64,000 bases of DNA, from NCBI RefSeq assembly GCF_010725485.1, contig NZ_AP022598.1, forward strand, positions 5,952,001-6,016,000, given 5' to 3'. The notes below the pieces were generated by a model that had not been told where the DNA came from, did not search any database, and worked only from the letters and a program-made list of their open reading frames with translations. The translations under genes and the position numbers were made by a program. Positions 45,487 through 53,900 of this stretch are shown piece after piece. Positions within the stretch are counted from its first letter, which is position 1. Each line of letters begins with the position of its first letter. This stretch comes from Mycolicibacterium parafortuitum (lineage in GTDB: Bacteria > Actinomycetota > Actinomycetes > Mycobacteriales > Mycobacteriaceae).

Positions 45487-46810
45487 GCACGGCGCGCACC
45501 GCGGCGAGTGCACGGTCGATCTCGTCGTCGCTGACCGTCAGCGCGGGACGGAACCGCACGCTGTCGGTGCCGCAGCCGAGCATGATCACGCCGCGGTCCC
45601 ACAGCCGCGCCAGCAGTTCGTCGCGCTGACCCGCCGTCGGCATGCTGAACGCGCACATCAGGCCGCGGCCGCGGACGTCGCGCACCAACTCGGGGAATTC
45701 GGCGGCCAGCGCGTCGAGTCCGTCGAGCAGATGCCGTCCGCGCGCGGCGGCGTTGTCGAGGAGTCCGTCGGCCTCGATGACCTCGAGGATGCGGCGGGCG
45801 CGGACCATGTCGGTCAGGTTGCCGCCCCAGGTGGAGTTGATCCGCGAACTGACGTGGAAGACGTTGTCGTCGATCTCGTCGACGCGGCCGCCGGCCATCA
45901 CCCCGCACACCTGGGTCTTCTTGCCGAACGCGACCACATCGGGCCGGACCCCCAATTGCTGGTAGGCCCACGGGGTTCCGGTGATCCCGCAGCCGGTCTG
46001 GACCTCGTCGAAGATCAGCAGCGCGTCGAACTCGTCGCACAGTTCCCGCATCGCGGCGAAGAACTCGGGCCGCATGTGCCGGTCCCCGCCCTCGCCCTGG
46101 ATCGGTTCGGCGATGAAGCACGCGATGTCGTGGGGGTCGGCTTCGAACGCCGCACGCGCCTGGCGCAGCGAATCCGCTTCCAGCTCTTGGATATCGGCGC
46201 CGGCACGCAGGTACGGCGCGTCGATGCGCGGCCAGTCGAACTTCGGGAACCGGGCGACCTTGTTCGGGTCGGTGTTGGTCAGCGACATCGTGTATCCGCT
46301 GCGGCCGTGGAACGCGCCCTTGAGGTGCAGCACCTTGGTGCCCAGCCGCGGGTCGCGCCCGTTGGCCTCGTTGAACCGGCTCTTCCAGTCGAAGGCGACC
46401 TTGAGGGCGTTCTCGACCGCCAGCGCGCCGCCGTCGACGAAGAACAGGTGCGGTAGCGCCGGATCGCCGAGGACGCGGGCGAAGGTCGCGACAAAGCGGG
46501 CCATCGGGACCGTGTAGACGTCGGAGTTGCTGGGCTTGTTCAGCGCGGCCGCGGCCAGTTCGGCACGGAACGCTTCGTCGTCGGCCAACGCGGGATGGTT
46601 CATGCCGAGCGCGGAGGACGCGAAGAACGTGAACATGTCCAGGTAGGCGCGGCCGGTGCGGGCGTCGACGAGGTACGCGCCGCGGGACCGCTCCAGGTCG
46701 AGGACAAGATCAAGACCGTCGGCCAGGATGCTGCGCGCCAGCACGGTGCGCACGTCGGCGGGTGTCAACGCGGTGGCCGAGACACGACTGAACGGAATAG
46801 TGGCGGTCAT
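45467..46810 (-). CDS. lat: L-lysine 6-aminotransferase
   Basis: A 447-residue class III aminotransferase, nearly the same length as M. tuberculosis Lat (449). It shows YLDMFTFFASSALGMNHP, KVLHLKGAFHGRSGYTMSLT, EPIQGEGGDRHM, LIFDEVQTGCGITGTPWAYQ and VVAFGKKTQVCGVMAGG with the PLP lysine at Lys297/298. It moves the epsilon-amino group of lysine to 2-oxoglutarate, giving 2-aminoadipate semialdehyde, the substrate of Pcd. Lat is a persistence- and starvation-linked gene in mycobacteria. Here its upstream region is shared with the divergent ctpI gene. Confidence 0.96.
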   Translation of the reverse strand: MTATIPFSRVSATALTPADVRTVLARSILADGLDLVLDLERSRGAYLVDARTGRAYLDMFTFFASSALGMNHPALADDEAFRAELAAAALNKPSNSDVYTVPMARFVATFARVLGDPALPHLFFVDGGALAVENALKVAFDWKSRFNEANGRDPRLGTKVLHLKGAFHGRSGYTMSLTNTDPNKVARFPKFDWPRIDAPYLRAGADIQELEADSLRQARAAFEADPHDIACFIAEPIQGEGGDRHMRPEFFAAMRELCDEFDALLIFDEVQTGCGITGTPWAYQQLGVRPDVVAFGKKTQVCGVMAGGRVDEIDDNVFHVSSRINSTWGGNLTDMVRARRILEVIEADGLLDNAAARGRHLLDGLDALAAEFPELVRDVRGRGLMCAFSMPTAGQRDELLARLWDRGVIMLGCGTDSVRFRPALTVSDDEIDRALAAVRAVLTSTAG

Positions 46811-46818
46811 GCGACGAT

Positions 46819-46977
46819 CCTAACGGATTATTTATGGTCTAACCCGAGTGGAGCAGTATTTTTGCCTATCCGGCGGGTGCCTGGCTGATCGGAGCGCCGA
46901 CACAGTTCGTTTTGCGCGCCTACTATCGGACTTCTGAAGCCAGACCAACCCGGCAGTGATCCGATCTGGTCTAACGG
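46819..46977. promoter_or_regulatory. lat-ctpI divergent control region with repeated TGGTCTAAC
   Basis: The 188-base gap between the divergent lat and ctpI starts carries TGGTCTAAC twice (46835-46843 and 46967-46975) and the related complement CCAGACCAA (46940-46948). TAACGG also appears at both ends. One copy sits within 35 bases of the lat start in an AT-rich box (GGATTATTTATGG), the other within 35 bases of ctpI. A shared regulator is possible, LrpA being one candidate for lat. Confidence 0.45.
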
Positions 46978-46998
46978 TGGGGTGGTCGAGATGACGCG

Positions 46999-49900
46999 AT
47001 GCAGGCGGGCGGGGCGGCCGTGATGGGGCTGCTGCGAACCTCCCTCCGAACGTCACTCCGAGCAGCGCAATTGGCAACCGGCGCTGCCCTTTTGGCCGGC
47101 GATGCCGCCGTCGGCACCGGCCGCACCATCGCGGGCGGGGCCGCCTCCATGGTCAGCGACGCCGCCGCGGGCGCGGCCTCGACCGTGCGCGCCGCCGCCG
47201 GCCTCGTCCAGGACGCCGCAGCCGTCGCCCCTGAGGCGGTGCAGGCGGCGGCGGCGATCACCGTCGAGGCCCTCGGTGGCCACCCGGCCAAGCGCTCGAG
47301 TCGGCTCAACTCGCACCACTGGATCGAGATCTGCGGCCTGTCCGGCCCCGACGCCGACGCGATCGCCGACGAGGTCCTCGCCGCGGTGCAGGCCGTCGAA
47401 GGCGTCAAGTCCGCCGAGATCAACCGGTCGGTCGCGCGCATCGTCGTCACCACCGAGCCGGACGGGCCGGCCGAGGATCTGCCCAAGGTGGTCGCCGCCG
47501 CGGAACGACGTGTCCGGACCGTGCCCTGCGGCGACCGGCACAGGCCTCTGACGCTGCCCGGCGACGACGTACTGCTGGCCGCACGCACGCTGGGCGCGCT
47601 CGCCGCCGCGGTCGGATTCGGTCTGTCGGTGTCCGGAAACGCGCTGCACGTACCCAAAGGCCCCGAACTGTTGTCGGTGGTGCCGACGATGGCCGCCAAC
47701 GTTCCCCTGCTGCGCCGGCAGCTCGAACGCCGACTCGGCCGCGACAGCACAGATCTGCTGTTGAGTCTGCTCAATGCCGCGGCCTCGGCGTTGACCGCCT
47801 CGCCGACGTCGGCGGCCGCCGAAACCGCGACCCGCACCCTGCTCTGCGCCGAGGCCTGGGATGCCCGGCTGGCCTGGCGCCGCCACGAGCCGCGGCTGGC
47901 CACCCATCCCCCCGACGGCGGCCTCCCCGACCGCGGCACCCTGGAGTGGGATTACGGCCCGGCAGAACGCTATTCGGAGCGCATCGGGGAGGTGGGCCTG
48001 GCCGCGGCGGCGGTCATCGGTGCGCTGACCCGCAACCCCACGATCGCCGGCAGCGCCGCGCTGGTCACCGCGCCGAAGCCGTCTCGCGCGGTCCGTGAGG
48101 CCTTCGGCGCGGCGATGACCCGCGGCCTGACCGGCCGGCACGACGCCGTGGTCGTCCACCCGCGGGCGCTTCGGCACCTGGACCGACTCGACGCGATCGT
48201 CATCGACCCCCGGGTCCTTCACACCGGCGATCTGACGGTGAGCCGCATTGTCGGAGTAGAGAATTCGCGACGCACCAAGGCCTGGTCGGCGGTGCGCGCC
48301 GCACTGGGCGACGGCGGTCTGAGCGCCGGCTGGCACAAGCTCTCCACCATCCCCGGCGCGGGCAGGACGGGTAGGGCCTTGGTAAGCCCGGTCCGCGATC
48401 CTTTCGCCAGTGCCGTGGTGGCCGAGGCACGGCGCACCAGACCGCGGGTGGTCTCGGTCGCCGACGACGGCCTGCGCTCGCTGGCCCAGGGCTTCGATCG
48501 GCTTTACCCCGTGGACGGCTCGCTCGACGACGCTCTCGCCGCGGCGGTCGCCGGACTGAAGGCCGACGGAGCCACCGTCGCGCTGGTGACGACCGCGGAC
48601 ATGTCGGCGAACCAGGACACGGATCTGACCATCGGGTTGGAACGACCCGGATCCGCGCCGCCGTGGGGCGCCGACGTGTTCGTGCCCGACCTGCTGTCCA
48701 TCTGGCGCATCCTGCATTCCCTGCCCGCCGCGCGTGCCGTCAGCGCCAAGGGTGTCCGGCTTTCGGTGTCCGCCACCGCACTCGGTGCGCTGATGCTGGT
48801 CCCCGGCGTTCCGGGCAGCGGCCCGGAATCGGTGAACGTCGGCGTGGTCGCGGCGCTGTGGTCGGGGTTCACCACGGGCACCAAGGTGTTCCGAGATCCG
48901 CCGCCGGAACCGGACGCGACGCACGATTGGCACGCCATGCCGGTCGCGGAGGTGCAGCGCCTGCTACCGCGCCCGCCGGACGAACTACCCTCCACCACAA
49001 CCGGTTTGACCGATATCGCCGCGGTTCGCGCGCTCGGGCACGCGGGCACGTGGACGTGGCAGGTGGCGCGCGACTTCGTCGCCGAGATGCGGGCGAATCT
49101 GGCCGACCCGATCACCCCGCTGCTGGCCACCGGAGCGGTGGCCAGCGCGCTGCTCGGGTCACCGCTGGACGCCGTATTGGTCGGTGGCGTGTTGCTGGCC
49201 AACGCCGCGCTGTCGGCGGAGCAGCAGCTGCACGCCGAGCGGACTCTGCGGCGACTGATGGCCGTCGACGAGCCGCTCGCGCGACGCCGGATTTGTCCGT
49301 CCGGCCAGGGCGGACGCGAGGAGGTCCCCGCGAACCGACTGCGCCCCGGTGACGTCATCGAGGTCCACGCCGACGAGGTCGTGCCCGCCGATGCGCGGCT
49401 GATCGAGGCCGTCAACATCGAGGTCGACGAATCGACGCTGACCGGCGAGTCCCTGCCGGTGCCCAAGCAGGTCGAACCCACACCGGGCGCTCCGCTTGCC
49501 GAGCGGGCGTGCATGCTCTACGAGGGCACCACTCTGGTTGCCGGGACCGCGATCGCGGTGGTCACCACGGTCGGGCCGCGGACCGAGATGCGCCGTGCGC
49601 TGGCGATGGCCCCGGAGATGTCACGCGAGGTCGGGTTGCAGCGCCAGCTGAGCCGACTCACCAAGCGCGCTCTGCCGTTCAGCGTCGGCAGTGGCGCGTT
49701 GGTGGGACTGCTGAGCCTGGCCCGCGGCACACCGGTGCGGGAGGCGATCGCCAGTGCGGTGGCGTTGACCGTCGCTGCGGTGCCCGAAGGCTTGCCGCTG
49801 GTCGCCACGCTGGCCCAGTTGGCCGCCGCGCGTCGGCTCACCAGCGAGTCGGTGCTGGTGCGCAATGCGAACTCCATCGAAGCGCTGGCCCGCCTCGACG

Positions 49901-51618
49901 TGGTGTGCTTCGACAAGACCGGGACACTCAGCGAGAACAGATTGCGGATCAAGGCCGTCGCGCCGGTGGACGGATTCTCCGAGGAGCAGACCCTCGACGC
50001 GGCACTGAGCACGATCTTCGTCCAGCCCGGCCATCGCGCCCACCACGCCACCGACGACGCGATCCGCCGCGCCGTCCACCCGGACGAGGACGGCGCGGAC
50101 ACCACCGCGGTCGAGCGCGACGCATTCCTGCCGTTTCAGGCGGGTCGGCCGTTCGCGGCCGCGATCGTCGGCACCCGACTCACCATCAAGGGCGCACCCG
50201 AGGTGCTCGCGTCCGCGCTGACCCGGGCCAACGGGCCGGTGGTCGCCGCCATCGACGCGATGGCGGCCAAGGGGCTGCGGGTCATCGCCGTCGCCGAACG
50301 CGACCTCACTCCGAAGCAGGCCGCGGCCGCGGCCGCCGATGCCGCGGCCTTCGAAGAGCTGTGCCGGACCGACCTGACCCTCATCGGCCTGCTCGGGCTG
50401 GCCGACACCGCCCGCGAGAGCGCTCGCCACGTCCTCACCGAACTCGACCGCCGCGGTATCGGGGTCCGGCTGATCACCGGCGACCATCCGCTGACCGCGA
50501 CGGTGATCGCCGGCGAGCTCGGCCTCGACGTCTCCGCCGAGCAGGTGATGACCGGCACCGAGTGGGAGAACCTGTCGGCGGAGGAACGCGCCGACGCGGT
50601 GGCCTCGCACATCGTCTACGCCCGGATGTCACCAGAGCACAAGATCGACGTCGTCCAGACCCTGGAGCGCATCGGGTTGGTGACAGCGATGGTGGGCGAC
50701 GGCGCCAACGACGCGGCCGCGATCCGGGCGGCCAGCGTCGGCGTCGGGGTCGCCGCCCGGGGCAGCGACCCGGCCCGCACCGCCGCGGACGTGGTGTTGC
50801 TGGACGGGCGGATCGAGGCCTTGCTCGACGCCCTCGACGAAGGAAAACAGTTGTGGCGCCGCGTCCAGTCGGCGGTGTCGCTGCTGCTGGGCGGCAATAC
50901 CGGAGAGATCGCGTTCGCCCTCATCACCAGCGTGCTCACCGGGCGGTCGGTCCTCAACGCCCGGCAGATGCTGTTGGTCAACATGCTCACCGATGCGTTG
51001 CCGGCCGCGGCGCTGGCCGTCAGCCCGCAGACCGACACCACCGGCGAGGTGGATCTCGACGAGGCCGCCATGTGGCGGGCGATCGGTGTCCGCGGCGCCG
51101 CCACCACGGCGGGCGCCAGTGCGGCCTGGGTCATGGCGAGCGTGACCGGCACCCGACAGCGCGCGTCGACCGTCGCGCTCATCGGATTGGTGTCGACACA
51201 ACTGGCCCAGACCCTGGTCGACTCCCGCAGCCCGCTGATCGTCGTCACCGCCGTCGGATCATTCGCCACGTTGGCCGGGATCATCAGCGTCCCCGGCGTC
51301 AGCCAGGTCTTCGGCTGCACCCCGGTGGGTCCCGTCGGATGGGGTCAGGCGTTCGCGGCCACGGCCGGGGCGACGCTGCTGGCGAAAGCGGCTCCGGAAC
51401 TGCTCAGCCGCGCCACCGACACGGTGCGGCAACGCCTCGCCGAGTTCGGCGACTCAGCCGTCGAGGACGACGCAGTTTCAGTCGTCGAGGACGACGCAGT
51501 TTCAATCGTCGAGGACGACGCAGTTTCAATCGTCGAGGACGACGAAGCCGGCCTGGACGAGGACGGCATAAACGGAACGGATCGGCGGGGTCAGCAGCCA
51601 GACCCCGGCCGAGATTAA
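46999..51618 (+). CDS. ctpI: very large cation-transporting P-type ATPase, CtpI type
   Basis: At 1539 residues it fits the oversized mycobacterial CtpI proteins. An Ala-rich N-terminus and an HMA-like section (IEICGLSGPDADAIADEVLA) precede a 600-residue non-catalytic region. The ATPase core has TGES (about residue 815), the phosphorylated Asp972 in CFDKTGTLSEN, and the hinge GDGAND (1233-1238), with membrane helices around 700-760, 880-930 and 1290-1480. The ion is unknown. The C-terminal tail has acidic 8-residue repeats (VVEDDAVS). In M. tuberculosis lat and lrpA are adjacent; here this gene lies between them. The ATG at 47023 is an alternative start. Confidence 0.88.
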   Translation: MQAGGAAVMGLLRTSLRTSLRAAQLATGAALLAGDAAVGTGRTIAGGAASMVSDAAAGAASTVRAAAGLVQDAAAVAPEAVQAAAAITVEALGGHPAKRSSRLNSHHWIEICGLSGPDADAIADEVLAAVQAVEGVKSAEINRSVARIVVTTEPDGPAEDLPKVVAAAERRVRTVPCGDRHRPLTLPGDDVLLAARTLGALAAAVGFGLSVSGNALHVPKGPELLSVVPTMAANVPLLRRQLERRLGRDSTDLLLSLLNAAASALTASPTSAAAETATRTLLCAEAWDARLAWRRHEPRLATHPPDGGLPDRGTLEWDYGPAERYSERIGEVGLAAAAVIGALTRNPTIAGSAALVTAPKPSRAVREAFGAAMTRGLTGRHDAVVVHPRALRHLDRLDAIVIDPRVLHTGDLTVSRIVGVENSRRTKAWSAVRAALGDGGLSAGWHKLSTIPGAGRTGRALVSPVRDPFASAVVAEARRTRPRVVSVADDGLRSLAQGFDRLYPVDGSLDDALAAAVAGLKADGATVALVTTADMSANQDTDLTIGLERPGSAPPWGADVFVPDLLSIWRILHSLPAARAVSAKGVRLSVSATALGALMLVPGVPGSGPESVNVGVVAALWSGFTTGTKVFRDPPPEPDATHDWHAMPVAEVQRLLPRPPDELPSTTTGLTDIAAVRALGHAGTWTWQVARDFVAEMRANLADPITPLLATGAVASALLGSPLDAVLVGGVLLANAALSAEQQLHAERTLRRLMAVDEPLARRRICPSGQGGREEVPANRLRPGDVIEVHADEVVPADARLIEAVNIEVDESTLTGESLPVPKQVEPTPGAPLAERACMLYEGTTLVAGTAIAVVTTVGPRTEMRRALAMAPEMSREVGLQRQLSRLTKRALPFSVGSGALVGLLSLARGTPVREAIASAVALTVAAVPEGLPLVATLAQLAAARRLTSESVLVRNANSIEALARLDVVCFDKTGTLSENRLRIKAVAPVDGFSEEQTLDAALSTIFVQPGHRAHHATDDAIRRAVHPDEDGADTTAVERDAFLPFQAGRPFAAAIVGTRLTIKGAPEVLASALTRANGPVVAAIDAMAAKGLRVIAVAERDLTPKQAAAAAADAAAFEELCRTDLTLIGLLGLADTARESARHVLTELDRRGIGVRLITGDHPLTATVIAGELGLDVSAEQVMTGTEWENLSAEERADAVASHIVYARMSPEHKIDVVQTLERIGLVTAMVGDGANDAAAIRAASVGVGVAARGSDPARTAADVVLLDGRIEALLDALDEGKQLWRRVQSAVSLLLGGNTGEIAFALITSVLTGRSVLNARQMLLVNMLTDALPAAALAVSPQTDTTGEVDLDEAAMWRAIGVRGAATTAGASAAWVMASVTGTRQRASTVALIGLVSTQLAQTLVDSRSPLIVVTAVGSFATLAGIISVPGVSQVFGCTPVGPVGWGQAFAATAGATLLAKAAPELLSRATDTVRQRLAEFGDSAVEDDAVSVVEDDAVSIVEDDAVSIVEDDEAGLDEDGINGTDRRGQQPDPGRD
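51457..51546 (+). repeat. 24-bp tandem repeat in the 3' end of ctpI
   Basis: Three full copies and one partial copy of a 24-base unit (51457-51480, 51481-51504, 51505-51528, then from 51529), each coding an acidic octapeptide A/V/I-V-E-D-D-A-V-S. Copies differ only in the first codon, pointing to recent slippage or expansion. Confidence 0.92.
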
Positions 51619-51715
51619 CGCCTCAGGACCGGAGCTGCGAGAAACGTCGGACACACCCGAAAGGTAGCGCCGGAAGTGGGACAATCCGAAGACCTTCAGT
51701 TGAACGGGGTGCGAA

Positions 51716-52120
51716 ATGTTCGATAAGGCACGATCTTTTGCCGCGTCCCATCGGGACGCCTCGGACGCGGTCAAACAGGCGCAGAGATTCGCGGTCCGGC
51801 TCCCGGTGGTGGGGCGAATCGCGGTTCCGCCACCGGACCAGCTCGCGTTCTACGGCGTGCTCGGCGGACTGGCCGTGCTCGGCGCGATCGAGTGGCCCGT
51901 CGCCGCGGCCATCGGCGTCGGGCAGGCGGTGGTTTCGCGCCACTTCGGTGAGAAGCCCGCCGTCGAGGAGCAACGGCCGGCTGTCGAGACGACCCCGGCG
52001 AAGGCCGCGGTCAGCCGGGCCCCGGCGAAGAAGGCCGCCGCGAAGAAGGCGCCGGCCAAGAAAGCTCCCGCCAAGAAATCGGCGGCCAAGAAGGCGCCGG
52101 CCAAAAAAGCATCGAGCTGA
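51716..52120 (+). CDS. membrane-associated protein with a Lys/Ala/Pro histone-like tail
   Basis: A 134-residue protein. Residues 1-35 are amphipathic (MFDKARSFAASHRDASDAVK), one hydrophobic segment spans about 43-70 (FYGVLGGLAVLGAIEWPVAA), and the last 45 residues form repeats of APAKKAAAKKAPAKKAPAKK type, like the tails of histone H1-like proteins and mycobacterial HupB. The tail should bind nucleic acid or acidic polymers. AACGGGGTGCGAA precedes the ATG. It follows ctpI by about 100 bases on the same strand; the basic tail contrasts with the acidic repeats of CtpI, so an interaction is conceivable but untested. Confidence 0.75.
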   Translation: MFDKARSFAASHRDASDAVKQAQRFAVRLPVVGRIAVPPPDQLAFYGVLGGLAVLGAIEWPVAAAIGVGQAVVSRHFGEKPAVEEQRPAVETTPAKAAVSRAPAKKAAAKKAPAKKAPAKKSAAKKAPAKKASS

Positions 52121-52161
52121 CGGGTCCGCGAACTTTCCGGCCTAGCGCTGTGGCGCAGTAA

Positions 52162-52656
52162 TTAGTCCGGTATGTGGCGTCTGTCGCCGTAAAATTTCTG
52201 TAGGATGATCGTGCTGCGCGTCTTGACGTTCGCGGCGGTGCGGATCTTCTGGAGCAGGTGTTCCAGCGCCCGCGCCGACTCGACGTGGACGAGCAGCATG
52301 TAGTTGTCCTCGCCTGCCACCGAATAGCACGCCTCGATTTCGGGGATCTGTTCCAGCCGCGCGGGGGCATCATCGGGTTGAGAGGGGTCGAGAGGGGTGA
52401 TCGCGACGAACGCGGACAGCATGCTGCCGACGGCTTCGGGGTCGATACGCGCCGTGTATCCCCGGACCACTCCCCGCGATTCCAGCCGCCGCACCCGCGT
52501 CTGCACCGCCGACACCGACAGCCCGGCCGTCGCCGCCAGGTGCGCCAGCGTGGCGCGACCGTCGGCGACGAGTTCACGCGCCAGCACGCGGTCGATCTCG
52601 TCGAGCGGCACGTGCCCGCGGGCGGGCGCGCGTTGGGGGTCGTCCGGAACTGTCAT
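52162..52656 (-). CDS. lrpA: Lrp/AsnC-family regulator
   Basis: A 164-residue protein with an N-terminal helix-turn-helix (LDEIDRVLARELVADGRATL, LAATAGLSVSAVQTRVRRLESRG) and the ligand-binding RAM domain (EIEACYSVAGEDNYMLLVHV). It corresponds to M. tuberculosis LrpA (Rv3291c), which responds to amino acids and acts on lat. It is divergent from the DUF1338 gene with only 23 bases between start codons, so it almost certainly overlaps that promoter. The ATG (TVPDDPQ) is chosen over an upstream start inside that gap. Confidence 0.92.
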   Translation of the reverse strand: MTVPDDPQRAPARGHVPLDEIDRVLARELVADGRATLAHLAATAGLSVSAVQTRVRRLESRGVVRGYTARIDPEAVGSMLSAFVAITPLDPSQPDDAPARLEQIPEIEACYSVAGEDNYMLLVHVESARALEHLLQKIRTAANVKTRSTIILQKFYGDRRHIPD

Positions 52657-52679
52657 GGCCGAACTGTATCGGAGCGCCG

Positions 52680-53900
52680 ATGAGTAGCCGCATCGAAATA
52701 TGGCAGTTACGCGCACAATTCGCCTCAGGCCTGTCCCAGATGTACGGCGCCGAGGTGCCGGCGTATCACACCCTGGTCGAGGTCAGCTCCGAGGTGAACC
52801 GCGCCCACACCGGCGAGCTGCGGCTCGGTTCGCTGGAGCGGGTGACCGCCGAGCGCCACGGCGCCATCCGCGTCGGCAGCCCCGCCGAACTCGCCCAGGT
52901 CGCCACGCTGTTCTCGGCGTTCGGCATGTACCCCGTCGGCTTCTACGATCTGCGCGAGGCCGCCTCCCCGATCCCGGTGGTGTCCACCGCGTTCCGCCCC
53001 GTCGAGCCGGATGAGCTGGCCCGCAACCCGTTTCGGGTCTTCACCTCGATGCTGACCGCTGCCGACGACCGCTTCTTCAGCGCGGAGCTGCGCGGGCGGG
53101 TCCAGCGCTTCGTCGAGGATCGGCACCTGTTCGATCCGGCACTGATCGCGACGGCCCGCCGGATCGCCGCCACGGGCGAATGCAGGGCCGACGAGGCCGC
53201 AGAGTTCGTCGCCGCCGCGGTATCGGCGTTCGCGTTGTCCCGCGAACCGATCGATCGGGCCTGGTACGACGAGCTCTCGGCGGTGTCAGCGGTCGCGGCC
53301 GACATCGCCGGGGTGACGTCGACGCACATCAACCACCTGACCCCCCGCGTCCTCGACATCGACGAACTGCAACGCGCGATGACCGCGCGCGGGATCACGA
53401 TGATCGACCACATCCAAGGCCCGCCGCCGGTCGATGGTCCGCAGGTGTTGTTGCGGCAGACGTCGTTTCGGGCGCTGGCCGAACCTCGGCGGTTCCGCTC
53501 CCCCACCGGCGAGGTGTCCGACGGCACGCTGCGGGTGCGCTTCGGCGAGGTGGAACAGCGCGGGGTGGCGCTCACCCCCGCCGGGCGGGCCCGCTTCGAC
53601 GCGGCGATGGCCGCACCGGACCCGGCCGCGGTGTGGCACGACCACTTCCCGGCGACCGACGCCGAGATGGCCGCCGCCGGGCTGGCCTACTACGTCGACG
53701 ACGACCCCGCCAGACCCGTTGTCTACGAGGACTTCCTGCCGGCCTCGGCGGCCGGGATCTTCCGGTCGAATCTCGACTCCGACGCGTCGGCGGTGCAAGG
53801 TGGAGACACCACCGACTACTCCCAGGACTGGATGGCCGGCCAGATCGACCACTACATCCACGACCCTTACGACCTCTACGAGAAAGTCGCGCGCTCATGA
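52680..53900 (+). CDS. hglS: DUF1338 enzyme, 2-oxoadipate dioxygenase/decarboxylase (HglS) family
   Basis: A 406-residue protein with the DUF1338 blocks VPAYHTLVEVSSEVNRAH, VTAERHGAIRVGS, GMYPVGFYDL, AGVTSTHINHLTPRVLDID (metal His region), LLRQTSFRALAEPRRF and FGEVEQRGVALTPAGRARFD (metal Glu region). The Pseudomonas member HglS converts 2-oxoadipate to D-2-hydroxyglutarate and CO2 using Fe(II) and O2. In this locus, with lat and pcd degrading lysine to 2-aminoadipate, the same reaction is expected after one transamination. Homologous to Rv3292. The pcd start overlaps its stop by four bases. Confidence 0.9.
   Translation: MSSRIEIWQLRAQFASGLSQMYGAEVPAYHTLVEVSSEVNRAHTGELRLGSLERVTAERHGAIRVGSPAELAQVATLFSAFGMYPVGFYDLREAASPIPVVSTAFRPVEPDELARNPFRVFTSMLTAADDRFFSAELRGRVQRFVEDRHLFDPALIATARRIAATGECRADEAAEFVAAAVSAFALSREPIDRAWYDELSAVSAVAADIAGVTSTHINHLTPRVLDIDELQRAMTARGITMIDHIQGPPPVDGPQVLLRQTSFRALAEPRRFRSPTGEVSDGTLRVRFGEVEQRGVALTPAGRARFDAAMAAPDPAAVWHDHFPATDAEMAAAGLAYYVDDDPARPVVYEDFLPASAAGIFRSNLDSDASAVQGGDTTDYSQDWMAGQIDHYIHDPYDLYEKVARS

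Noticed and set aside
51457..51546. Regular repeats considered as a CRISPR array
   Set aside because: The units are contiguous without spacers and code an in-frame octapeptide; they belong to ctpI.
49509..52145. 878-codon plus-strand open frame overlapping ctpI in another frame
   Set aside because: Arg/Gly/His-rich product typical of an out-of-frame reading; ctpI has all P-ATPase motifs in its own frame.
53180..53896. Upstream extension of the pcd frame within the DUF1338 gene
   Set aside because: The product there is Arg-rich nonsense; the ALDH homology begins after the ATG at 53897 that overlaps the previous stop.
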